From the NCBI GenBank assembly GCA_003696075.1, contig RFHH01000121.1, forward strand, positions 1 through 44,971: a stretch of DNA of 44,971 nt, read 5' to 3'. The stretch's first letter is position 1. Each line of letters opens with the position of its first letter. Below the pieces are notes generated by a model. It worked only from the letters and a program-made list of their open reading frames with translations, made no database searches and was not told the origin of the DNA. This document shows, in pieces, positions 1 to 7,203 of this stretch. The DNA is from Acidobacteriota bacterium. GTDB lineage: Bacteria > Acidobacteriota > Polarisedimenticolia > J045. A program made the position numbers and the translations under genes.

Positions 1-246
1 GGGCGGTTGGGGGCGCGGCCGCGGGCGCTTCTTCGGCCTCGGCGGCAGGGGCGGCGGCGGCGGGAGCGTCTCCGGCGGGACGCGCACGATCTTCACCTCC
101 CGCGGGACGACCTCCCGCGGTTCCTCGCGCGTCCGGGACAACCGGATCCACTCGGGGGGAAGCAAGAGGAGGGCCGTCGCGACCGAGAGGCAGACGCTGA
201 GGTATCGATACAGGCGCTCCCGGGATTCGCGGGCCCTCGGCGTCAT
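1..246 (-). CDS. TonB-like energy transducer, N-terminal part (runs off the window)
   Basis: An 82-residue N-terminal piece, continuing beyond the left edge. It starts at an ATG whose bases overlap the stop codon of the upstream exbD-like gene (ATGA), so translation is probably coupled. The sequence shows a short basic N-terminus, one hydrophobic segment (about residues 15-32) and then a Pro/Arg/Lys-rich stretch with PPPPPLPPRPKKRPRPRP. This matches the layout of TonB: a cytoplasmic tip, one inner membrane anchor and a stiff proline-rich periplasmic rod. The C-terminal domain that would touch outer membrane receptors is outside the window. The ExbB and ExbD genes just upstream support the call. 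The membrane segment is interrupted by PPEW, which is unusual for an anchor. Confidence 0.7.
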   Translation of the reverse strand, partial: MTPRARESRERLYRYLSVCLSVATALLLLPPEWIRLSRTREEPREVVPREVKIVRVPPETLPPPPPLPPRPKKRPRPRPQPP

Positions 247-725
247 CGTCGAGCCACCCTCGCTTCCTCGAAGATCACCTGCGGGGTGATGCCGCGGTCG
301 AGGCAGGCCAGGATCGCGTTCAGCGCCGCCCCGGCGTACGACTGGCGATCGGTGGTGATGAAGACGTCGACTCCGCGGAGCGCCTTCTCCACCGGAAGGC
401 CGGGACGATGCTCGGCCGCCCAGCTCTCGATCGCCTCGCCGACCTTGCGGTAGGCCTCGACGGAGTTGGGGTCACCGACGGCGATCTCCTCGTGATCCAC
501 GGCGATGCGGGAGTCGCGGTAGATGGTGATGTCGAGTCGATCGCGCTCCTGCGCGCTCGTCGCGACGGCGCGGTCCGGATCGCGCTGCGGGAGGGCGAGC
601 TTCTCGCGGACGGTCTTGTCGAACGACGAGGCCACGAGGAAGAAGATGATGAGCAGGAAAACGACGTCGACAGCTCCCTCGAAGCCGTCTTCGAGATCAA
701 AGCTGTGCCGCCACGACTTTCGCAT
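243..725 (-). CDS. exbD: ExbD/TolR-family proton-channel subunit
   Basis: 160 residues, the usual length for ExbD/TolR. There is a short cytoplasmic N-terminus, then one membrane helix (about residues 17-35, FEGAVDVVFLLIIFFLVASS) carrying the family's essential membrane aspartate in the VDVVFLL motif, and then a periplasmic domain. In the family ExbD and ExbB form the proton-driven motor that powers TonB or Tol. It lies 46 bases after the ExbB-like gene and overlaps the TonB-like gene by four bases, so the three form one unit. The periplasmic part contains DVFITTDRQSYAGAALNAI, typical of the domain that ends ExbD proteins. TolR is an alternative, but the TonB-like neighbour favours ExbD. Confidence 0.85.
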   Translation of the reverse strand: MRKSWRHSFDLEDGFEGAVDVVFLLIIFFLVASSFDKTVREKLALPQRDPDRAVATSAQERDRLDITIYRDSRIAVDHEEIAVGDPNSVEAYRKVGEAIESWAAEHRPGLPVEKALRGVDVFITTDRQSYAGAALNAILACLDRGITPQVIFEEARVARR

Positions 726-771
726 CTGGGCCCTCGCCGGGGCACACCGGGCTCCGCCCGGCCCCGCTTCC

Positions 772-1518
772 TCAGGCGATCAGGCGCTGGTAGGCCAGGG
801 CGATCTGGTCCTCCCGGCGCCCCATCGAGTGAATCACCAGCGTCTTCAGCAGCATGGCGATCGTCTTGATGATCAAGCCGACGACCGTCGTGATGAGAGC
901 GATCTGGATCGCCGTCGCGAGATCCGCGGGCGTCACCGTGTCCAGAATCGAGATCTCGTAGAACGCGGCGACCATCCCGACCGCGGTGCCGAGGAATCCC
1001 ATGGCCGGCGCGAGCACGGACGCGAGCGAGAAGTACATGAGGTTGCGCTTCACCCGCTCGAACTCGTCATCCTGCAGCTCCTGCCACTTGCGCCCCGGCG
1101 CCGCCTCGGCCAGCCCGTTCTCCTGCAGGAATCGCCGGAGGATCTGCCCGAAGAGGGTCCGGTCGCCTTCGAGGGCGCGCTGGGCGGCGGCGATACGCTG
1201 CTCCATCGGCGCAGCGGTGTTACGCAGCTCGGCCGCGACGCGCTGGGCCGCCTCCATGTCGATCAGGTACCGGTCGCGCAGCTCGAACAGGTAGTAGTGA
1301 AGAAAGACCCCCAGCACGAGAGAGATGATCACCGCGAAGCCGAACATGATCATCGCGTTCAGGGGCACCACGAACTCGGTGATCGCGCGAGCGAGCATGT
1401 TGATCATGCTCTCTCCGCGCAGGAAGGAGGAAGCGATCAGCGCCGATGCGCTCACCACGAGGGCCAGCAGGAAAACGGTGCGGGCGGAGCCCGATTGCTC
1501 GTAGCGGGTCGATCTCAT
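772..1518 (-). CDS. exbB: ExbB/TolQ/MotA-family proton-channel protein
   Basis: 248 residues with three membrane helices: one near the N-terminus, one around residues 46-68 (LNAMIMFGFAVIISLVLGVF) and a C-terminal pair around APAMGFLGTAVGMVAAFYEI and ATAIQIALITTVVGLIIKTI. The C-terminal pair, with GTAVGM and the TT in ALITTVVGL, is the MotA/TolQ/ExbB signature. It would form the pentameric inner-membrane channel that works with ExbD. I chose the ATG at 1518 because AAGGTG lies about seven bases upstream. A GTG nine bases earlier is in frame but has no good ribosome site. It sits second in the operon after a secreted protein at 1549-2010. A long cytoplasmic insert between helices is predicted, as is usual in this family. 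Confidence 0.85.
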   Translation of the reverse strand: MRSTRYEQSGSARTVFLLALVVSASALIASSFLRGESMINMLARAITEFVVPLNAMIMFGFAVIISLVLGVFLHYYLFELRDRYLIDMEAAQRVAAELRNTAAPMEQRIAAAQRALEGDRTLFGQILRRFLQENGLAEAAPGRKWQELQDDEFERVKRNLMYFSLASVLAPAMGFLGTAVGMVAAFYEISILDTVTPADLATAIQIALITTVVGLIIKTIAMLLKTLVIHSMGRREDQIALAYQRLIA

Positions 1519-1548
1519 GGATGTCACCTTTTCCCGGCCTACTCCGGG

Positions 1549-2010
1549 TCAGTCGTCACGCGCCACGGGCGTCGTGCGGACGATCGTGATCCGGTACAGA
1601 GGGGAGACGCGGCCGTCGGACGCGTGCGCGCGCACCTCGATGTCGTTCGCCCCCTGGCGGGGAAGGCCGGCGTCCTGAAGCTCGAAGAAGGTTCGGAAGG
1701 GCGCCTCGGTCGCCCCCTCCGGGACCCGCTCGAGCTTCATCAGGTCCTTCGGCTGCGCCGGGCGCGTCGCCGCCACGCGTTCGCCGACCGTCACCCGCTC
1801 GATCGGCGCGTGGGAGAAGACGATGCCGGTGACGGTGACGAATGCGGCATCGGTGCTCTCGGCGGCGTCGAGGAAGACGATCGTCGGCCTGTACATCGAC
1901 GTGTCGAAGACCGGCTGGGAGGAGGCCGTCTCCGCCGGTTCAGCGGAGAAGGCGGCCGTCGCGGCCACGGCGGTCCCCACGGCGAGAACCAAGGACGTCC
2001 AAGCGCGCAC
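1549..2010 (-). CDS. Secreted protein of unknown function, first gene of the TonB-type operon
   Basis: 153 residues with a clear Sec signal (RAWTSLVLAVGTAVAATAAFSAEP) and likely cleavage after AFSA. The start is a GTG with AAGGAG about eight bases upstream. The mature part looks all-beta: IVFLDAAESTDAAFVTVTGIVF, VTVGERVAA, ANDIEVRAHASDGR and SPLYRITIVRT alternate like an immunoglobulin-type fold, similar to the small domains that precede peptidases or bind extracytoplasmic partners. I do not recognise a named family. It lies 30 bases before exbB on the same strand, so it may be a periplasmic partner of the energising complex. That role is inference from position only. Confidence 0.7.
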   Translation of the reverse strand: MRAWTSLVLAVGTAVAATAAFSAEPAETASSQPVFDTSMYRPTIVFLDAAESTDAAFVTVTGIVFSHAPIERVTVGERVAATRPAQPKDLMKLERVPEGATEAPFRTFFELQDAGLPRQGANDIEVRAHASDGRVSPLYRITIVRTTPVARDD

Positions 2011-2053
2011 GGTCTCTCTCCTTTTCGCGGGTGATGCGATCCCGTCCCCCGGG

Positions 2054-2083
2054 CGAATATGGCCCCGGAAGGGCGAAGATCAA
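2054..2083 (-). promoter_or_regulatory. Candidate promoter for the TonB-type operon
   Basis: On the minus strand, TTGATC (2078-2083) and CATATT (2056-2061) are 16 bases apart and match sigma-70 boxes at four of six positions each. They lie about 45-70 bases upstream of the GTG at 2010, in DNA noticeably richer in A and T than its surroundings. No other pair as good is seen in this gap. Confidence 0.35.
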
Positions 2084-2193
2084 GCACCGCGCGCAGCTCT
2101 CGTGGCGCGGGAAAGCTTTGAAACATGTGCGGTTGAAGACGGCCGCGGAGGGCGGCGCGAGGCCCGGTTTCCGATCCCGCAAATCCGCTGACG

Positions 2194-2224
2194 AAAAAGA
2201 TGGCGGACTGTTCCGGAGCGGAAC
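2194..2224 (-). terminator. Candidate terminator after the corC-like gene
   Basis: Read on the minus strand, a six-base perfect hairpin (GTTCCG / CGGAAC, three-base loop, 2210-2224) is followed after eleven bases by five Ts (2194-2198). The T run is further from the stem than usual, so the call is tentative. It lies between the end of the corC-like gene and the TonB-type operon. Confidence 0.35.
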
Positions 2225-2277
2225 GGAGCCCGGAGGGTCCACCGGACCCGAGCGGGGCCCGGCCGGGGACCGGCGCC

Positions 2278-3609
2278 TCAGTCGCCGCGAGGAACCAGCT
2301 CGGCGCGCAGCAGATTGGTGCCCTGAACCACGGTCGCGACCAGTTCGTGTCCGGGGCCGAAGGGGATGCGATCCCCCGCCCGCGGAAGCCGGCCGAGCCG
2401 CTCCTGCATCAGCCCGGCGACGGTGTGGACGCCGGGCGGAGCGGGTGGCGGCTCCGGAACCAGTTCGGCGAGGCGGTCGAGCGGCAGCAGCGGATCCAGG
2501 ACCCACCCTCCTCCCGAGCGTGGGCGGATCGGATCCTGCTCCCCCAGGTCGAACTCGTCGCGGAGCTCTCCGACCAGTTCTTCGAGCACGTCCTCGAGCG
2601 TCACGATCCCGGCGGTGCCCCCGTACTCGTCGGCCACTGCGGCCAGGTGGGCCCGGCTTTGCTGGAACGTCCTCAGCAGCCGGTCCGCGGTCAGCGTCTC
2701 GGGCACCACCGGGCACGGCCGCGCCAGGCGCCGCAGATCGACCCGCGATTCCCCGGCGATGAGCGGCTGGAGCAGATCCTTCACGTGGATCATTCCGATC
2801 ACGTTGTCCAGATCGCCCTCGACGAGGGGATAGCGCGAGAACCCCTCCTCACGGATCCGCTCGAGGAGTTCCGCCACCGGCTTGCCGGCGTCCAACGCCA
2901 CGACCCGCGCCCGGGGAACCATGATCTCCCGGACCCGGCGGTTGGCGAAACGGAAGATGTTGTCGAGGAGGGCGACGTCGATGGCTCCCAGCCGGCCCTG
3001 CTTGAGGCTTCGCCGGAGGATCTGCCGCAACTCTTCGCGCCCGTGCGCCTCTGCCTCCTCGACGTCGCCGATCGGGAAGGGCCTGAGGATCTGGCGCGCC
3101 GAGAAATTGAGGAGCGCCACCAGGGGCCACGAGGCGATCCAGAACAGCCGCAGGGGGAGGGAGACGCCGAGGGCCACCTTCTCCGCCAGGACGATGGCGA
3201 CCGTCTTCGGCACCAGCTCGCCCAGCACCACGTGCAAAAAAGTGATGAATAAGAAGGAGAGGCCCAGAGAGGCCGACAGCGCGACCGTCCCCAGCCACGG
3301 CTCCGCGGGGCCCAGAAGGAATTCGAAGATCGACGCGAAGGCGGGCTCGCCGAGCCATCCGAGCGCCAGGCTGGCGAGCGTGATCCCCACCTGGCAGACC
3401 GAGAGCGCCTGATCCAGGTGCTCGACGAGATGGAGGGCCCTGGCCGCCCGGCGGCTGCCCTTCGCCGACAGCTCTCGGAGCCTCCCGGGACGCACGCGCA
3501 CGAGCGCGAACTCCGCGGCGACGAACAGGGCGTTGGCCAGGACCAGGAGGAGCGCCCCCGCGATCGCGGCCGCGGTCGGTAGCCAGTCGTGCGACGCGCC
3601 GCTCGTCAT
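2278..3609 (-). CDS. CNNM/CBS-domain ion transporter or hemolysin-like protein (CorC/HlyC family)
   Basis: 443 residues in the standard three-part layout. A DUF21/CNNM membrane region (about 10-200) contains LVLANALFVAAEFALVRVRP, LASLALGWLGEPAF and HVVLGELVPKTVA. A CBS pair follows (about 215-335; IMVPRARVVALD, SRYPLVEGDLDNVIGMIHVK and AVADEYGGTAGIVTLEDVLE). A CorC_HlyC domain closes the protein (VHTVAGLMQERLGRLPRAGD). CNNM proteins are linked to Mg2+ or Na+ transport across the inner membrane, with CBS domains sensing nucleotides. The GELVPK motif in the membrane core and the DEYGG motif are both intact. I chose the ATG at 3609; further upstream the frame runs into the rhomboid gene and is low-complexity. 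It lies 13 bases after the rhomboid stop, so the two are likely co-transcribed. Confidence 0.9.
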   Translation of the reverse strand: MTSGASHDWLPTAAAIAGALLLVLANALFVAAEFALVRVRPGRLRELSAKGSRRAARALHLVEHLDQALSVCQVGITLASLALGWLGEPAFASIFEFLLGPAEPWLGTVALSASLGLSFLFITFLHVVLGELVPKTVAIVLAEKVALGVSLPLRLFWIASWPLVALLNFSARQILRPFPIGDVEEAEAHGREELRQILRRSLKQGRLGAIDVALLDNIFRFANRRVREIMVPRARVVALDAGKPVAELLERIREEGFSRYPLVEGDLDNVIGMIHVKDLLQPLIAGESRVDLRRLARPCPVVPETLTADRLLRTFQQSRAHLAAVADEYGGTAGIVTLEDVLEELVGELRDEFDLGEQDPIRPRSGGGWVLDPLLPLDRLAELVPEPPPAPPGVHTVAGLMQERLGRLPRAGDRIPFGPGHELVATVVQGTNLLRAELVPRGD

Positions 3610-3622
3610 CCGCTTCGGCCGC

Positions 3623-4564
3623 TCAGACGGCGGGAGGCGCGGCGGCCGCCGCGACGAAGCCCGCGAGGCAGACAAGCACGGCGACGGCGGCGGCTGCCGT
3701 CCAGGCGCCCTCCAGCCACGCCGAGCGCGCCGGGGGGCCGCCGATCGCCGACCCCAGCAACAGGCCGGCGACGAGGCCGCCGGCGTGCGCCGCATGGTCG
3801 ATCCCCGGCACGAGGAGCAGGATCGCCCCGAACAGGGCCCAGCGCGTGAGCTGACCCGCCAGGCGTCGCGAGCCGCGCAGGTATCCGTGCGCGATGCCGA
3901 AGCCGATCAGCCCGAAGAGCGCCCCCGAGCAGCCGACGCTCAGTGAACCCGGAGCGAACCAGGCCGAGGCGGCGAACGACGCCATACCGGTGGCGACGTA
4001 GATCACGAGGAATCTCCGGCCCCCGACCACCTCCTCCACCACCGGCCCGAGGCTCGCGAGAGCGTAGACGTTGAAACCGACATGGATGATCGACGCGTGG
4101 AGGAAGATCGGGTTCACCAGCCGCCACCACTCGCCGGCCGCGATGAGCGGGGTGTACTTCGCCCCGAATCGCACCAGCATGCGGGTCGGCAGGCTGAACG
4201 GCGAGCCCCCGGGGCCGGCGAGGGCCATCGCCAGGTACAACGCCGCCGTCAGTCCGGCGACCGCCAGCGAAGCCGACCCCAGACCGGGTGCGAGCGCCTC
4301 CAGGAGGCGGTGGGGGCCGCCGGCCGCTCCCCCCCGCATCGCCGCCCCGCACTCCGGGCAGGAACGGGCCCGTCGCGGAACGAGCGCGCGGCATTCGGCG
4401 CACATCTTGTAAGGGGCCCTCGACGGCCGGGCGGGGATGGGCGAGTCCCCGCCGAGCGCCGCGAGGCGCCGGCGGATCCGCTCGCGCCACCAGACCGGCA
4501 GCCCGAGCCGCGTCAGGCCTCGCAGGACCGCCTCCACCGTGTCGGCCAGGAATTTCCGGATCAT
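3623..4564 (-). CDS. Rhomboid intramembrane serine protease with N-terminal zinc ribbon
   Basis: 313 residues. A four-Cys zinc ribbon (C55, C58, C69, C72) precedes a six-helix rhomboid domain. The catalytic serine is S213 in GCSGALFG, the catalytic histidine is H260 in DHAAHAGG, and the stabilising H161 and N165 are in HVGFN. All rhomboid hallmarks are present, so an active membrane protease is expected. Its substrate is unknown. The ATG at 4564 opens the conserved part. The next gene downstream is the CNNM/CBS transporter; a functional link is not known. Confidence 0.9.
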   Translation of the reverse strand: MIRKFLADTVEAVLRGLTRLGLPVWWRERIRRRLAALGGDSPIPARPSRAPYKMCAECRALVPRRARSCPECGAAMRGGAAGGPHRLLEALAPGLGSASLAVAGLTAALYLAMALAGPGGSPFSLPTRMLVRFGAKYTPLIAAGEWWRLVNPIFLHASIIHVGFNVYALASLGPVVEEVVGGRRFLVIYVATGMASFAASAWFAPGSLSVGCSGALFGLIGFGIAHGYLRGSRRLAGQLTRWALFGAILLLVPGIDHAAHAGGLVAGLLLGSAIGGPPARSAWLEGAWTAAAAVAVLVCLAGFVAAAAAPPAV

Positions 4565-4679
4565 CGCGCCCCGCGCACCGTCCGGGCGGATTGTCTCACA
4601 ATCGCACCGCGCCGCCCGCCGCGCCGCCCGGCTCCCCGGCCGGCGTCCGTGGCACAATGCTGGTCGCAGGAGGCGAGAC

Positions 4680-5540
4680 GTGGACGGATCGCAGCGCAGG
4701 AACCCTCTCCCACGCGGGCGGGCGCGGCTGGTGCTCGCCGCCCTTCTGGTGACCCTCGCCGGCGGCGGGAAGCTGTTCCAGGCGCCGGAGCCGGAGGTGA
4801 TCTACAGCGGGACCGCCCCGGGGCTCGAGCCCGGGGTCACGGTCATCCGCGACGACGCGGCTTTCGACCGGCTCGTGGAACCGCTCGACCCCGACTTCGG
4901 CGGGGAGCGGCCGGACCTGAGAAAGCGATCGGTCCTGCTGGTCGTGGGCCGGCCTCGCGAGAACGGGTGCCGCGACACCGCCCTGGCGGCGGTCGAGACG
5001 CGGAACATGAAGGCGAAGGTGACGATCGAGGAGCGGGTCCCGGAGCCCGGGTGCGGCTGCGGGGGTGGGGCGCGGCCTCCCGCCGCGTGGCTGGTGACGG
5101 TGAGCCGGCTGGTGCGGAAGGCCACGGCCGAAACGGTCGAGGCGCCGGCGGAGTGCCGGCCCGCGCCCGGTGCGGAACGCCCCGTACTCCTCTGGGAGGG
5201 AAGCTGGGATCACGCCCCGGGGGCGGAGATCGTCGCGGACGAGGCGGCCTACGCCTCCCTGGCGAAGCGCTCCGGGCTCGAAGGGGAGCCGCCAGCCGTC
5301 GATTTCCACGCGCACCGCGTGGTGGCCGTGACGGGGCGCCCCAGGAGCAACGGCTGCCGCCGGACTCGAGTGGTCGAAACGGAGCTGGACGGAGACGAGG
5401 AAGCGGTCTTCACCCTCGAGGAGGTCTACCCGGGGCCGGGGCAGATCTGCACGCAGCAGTTCCTCCTCCCGAAGCTCTTCGTCTACCGAGTCCCCGCCGG
5501 TGTCGTGCGGGTTCGCACGATCACCCGAGAGCGCCGCTGA
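4680..5540 (+). CDS. Secreted protein with two PrcB-like repeats
   Basis: 286 residues, starting at a GTG with AGGAGG seven bases upstream. A signal peptide (RARLVLAALLVTLAGGGK) is followed by two copies of a domain of about 100 residues. Each copy opens with an Asp-Asp/Glu-Ala-Ala-[FY] segment (IRDDAAFDRLV; VADEAAYASLA). Each then has a hydrophobic strand and a near-identical RPR.NGCR.T motif (RPRENGCRDT; RPRSNGCRRT), and each ends in an acidic strand with a PGxG.C element (EPGCGC; GPGQIC). The strand pattern resembles the PrcB C-terminal domain, where the equivalent position reads xRPTGGY; that link is a judgement by eye. Paired cysteines in each repeat suggest disulfides and hence an extracytoplasmic location. 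A CACAAT box at 4652 could be its -10. Confidence 0.6.
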   Translation: MDGSQRRNPLPRGRARLVLAALLVTLAGGGKLFQAPEPEVIYSGTAPGLEPGVTVIRDDAAFDRLVEPLDPDFGGERPDLRKRSVLLVVGRPRENGCRDTALAAVETRNMKAKVTIEERVPEPGCGCGGGARPPAAWLVTVSRLVRKATAETVEAPAECRPAPGAERPVLLWEGSWDHAPGAEIVADEAAYASLAKRSGLEGEPPAVDFHAHRVVAVTGRPRSNGCRRTRVVETELDGDEEAVFTLEEVYPGPGQICTQQFLLPKLFVYRVPAGVVRVRTITRERR

Positions 5541-5610
5541 GTTCGCCGCGGAGCGGAGCGCGGCACCGGGCGCCCTCGCCCGCCGGGAGGATCCGGTCGG
5601 AGGTGCCGCC

Positions 5611-7197
5611 ATGAAGGTGACGATCATCACGGCGGACGACGAGCGGCGCACGATCGAGCTGCGGGGAGAGCGCATCCGGGTCGGCCGGTCGAGGTCGAAC
5701 GAGATCTGTCTTCTCGACGCCTACGTCTCCCGCGCGCACGCCGAGCTGGCCAGGACCGCTGAAGGCTGGACGATCCGCGACGTGGGAAGCCGCGGCGGCA
5801 CCTACCTCAACGGCGTCCGGGTCACCGCGCCGACGCCGGTCCACGAGGGGGACATCGTGCAGCTGGGGAACAGCGCGCTCGCCTTCGGGGAAGCCGCCGC
5901 GGACGGCTCGGTCACCCTCTCGGAGACGGCGGGTGCAGCGACGGTGCACACCTACCGCTCCGCCGACACGTCGCCCCGCGCTTTCCCCCGGGTCGTGGTG
6001 AGGGCGGTGCGCGAGCTGGCCCACCGCGGACCGAGCGACACCACGCTCAGGGACATCCTGCGCATGGCGGTGGAGGCGGTCGACGGCGACCGGGGAGCTC
6101 TCGCGCTCGCCGCCCCCGACGGCTCGCTCCGCATCAAGAGCGCGGTTCCCTGGGAGAAGCGGGCGGAGATCGTCATACCGAGCACGGTCCACCGGCGGGT
6201 GCTGGAGGCGGGCGAGGCGGTGTTCGCGGAGGACGTCTCGGCCGACCGGGACATGGCCGCGGCGCGATCCGTCGTCAGCCAGGGCATCCGGTCCTTCTAC
6301 TGCGCCCCCGTCGGCTACGAGGAGGAGGTTCGGGGGATCCTTTACATCGACACCCGTTCGCACCGGGCGCACTTTCACCGCTCGCAACTCGAGCTGGTGG
6401 CCACGCTGGCGAGCTTCATCGGCATCGCGCTGGAGTTCGAGCGCGCGCGGCGCGTGGAGGAGAGGAACCGGCGCATGCAGGCCGAGCTGAGCGCGGCGGC
6501 GGAGATCCAGGAGCGCCTCCTCCCCGGCGAGCACCCCCGCCTCGCCGAGGGCTTCGTGGTGGCCGCCCACCACAGGGCGTGTCACACGGTGGGCGGCGAT
6601 CTGTACGACGTGTGGCAGCCGTCGCCCGCCACGGCCGGAATCATGGTCGCCGACGTGGCCGGCAAGGGCCTCGGCGCGGCGCTCATCACCTCGAGCCTCC
6701 ACGCCCTGTGGTACGGCGCGCGCACCTCGGACCTGCCCCCGGAGCGCTGGTTGCCGAGGATCAACGAGCGGCTGCGGCCGCTGATTCCCGAGAACCGGTT
6801 CGCGACGATAGCGTTCGCTCTCGTCGACGCGGAAACCGACCGGCTCCGGCTGGCCGGGGCGGGACACACACCTGCGCTCCTGCTCTCGGGCGGCCGGGTG
6901 GAGGTCCTGAGGTCGCTGGCACCCGCCGTCGGCCTTTTCCCCGACTTCGACTGCCCCATCGCCGAGCGCCCGTTCCGGAGCGGCGATCTCCTCTTGCTGT
7001 GCAGCGACGGGGCTCTGGACCAGCGCGACCCGGGCGGCGATCCGTTCGGCGAGGGCCGCCTGTTGGAGCGGTTCCGGCAGCTGGCGCCGCGCGGCCCGGA
7101 GGAGCTGGTGGAAGGCATGACGTCCGCCATCGAAGAGCACGCGGGCGGCGCCGAGCAGGACGACGATCTGACGCTGGTGGCGCTGGCCAGGAGCTGA
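5611..7197 (+). CDS. FHA-GAF-PP2C phosphatase regulator (RsbU/SpoIIE type)
   Basis: 528 residues. An FHA domain (about 23-92) has VGRSRSNEI, SRAHAEL and GTYLNGVRV, the residues that read phosphothreonine. A GAF sensor domain (about 125-285) and a short helical linker (RVEERNRRMQAELSAAAEIQERLLP) follow. A PP2C/SpoIIE phosphatase domain (about 320-525) has the metal motifs GGDLYDV, VADVAGKGLGAAL, LCSDGALDQRD and DDDLTLVAL. Such proteins usually dephosphorylate anti-sigma antagonists or other phosphoproteins in partner-switching circuits. The FHA module implies control by a Ser/Thr kinase, but none is encoded nearby. The ATG at 5611 directly opens the FHA fold and has GGAGGTG upstream. It lies 70 bases after the PrcB-like gene and six bases before the GIY-YIG gene. 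Confidence 0.88.
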   Translation: MKVTIITADDERRTIELRGERIRVGRSRSNEICLLDAYVSRAHAELARTAEGWTIRDVGSRGGTYLNGVRVTAPTPVHEGDIVQLGNSALAFGEAAADGSVTLSETAGAATVHTYRSADTSPRAFPRVVVRAVRELAHRGPSDTTLRDILRMAVEAVDGDRGALALAAPDGSLRIKSAVPWEKRAEIVIPSTVHRRVLEAGEAVFAEDVSADRDMAAARSVVSQGIRSFYCAPVGYEEEVRGILYIDTRSHRAHFHRSQLELVATLASFIGIALEFERARRVEERNRRMQAELSAAAEIQERLLPGEHPRLAEGFVVAAHHRACHTVGGDLYDVWQPSPATAGIMVADVAGKGLGAALITSSLHALWYGARTSDLPPERWLPRINERLRPLIPENRFATIAFALVDAETDRLRLAGAGHTPALLLSGGRVEVLRSLAPAVGLFPDFDCPIAERPFRSGDLLLLCSDGALDQRDPGGDPFGEGRLLERFRQLAPRGPEELVEGMTSAIEEHAGGAEQDDDLTLVALARS

Positions 7198-7203
7198 TCC
7201 GCG

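Noticed and set aside
523-2034. A 503-codon plus-strand frame opposite the TonB-type operon
   Set aside because: Composed of His/Asp/Arg/Gly-rich shadow sequence; the minus strand carries ExbB and ExbD.
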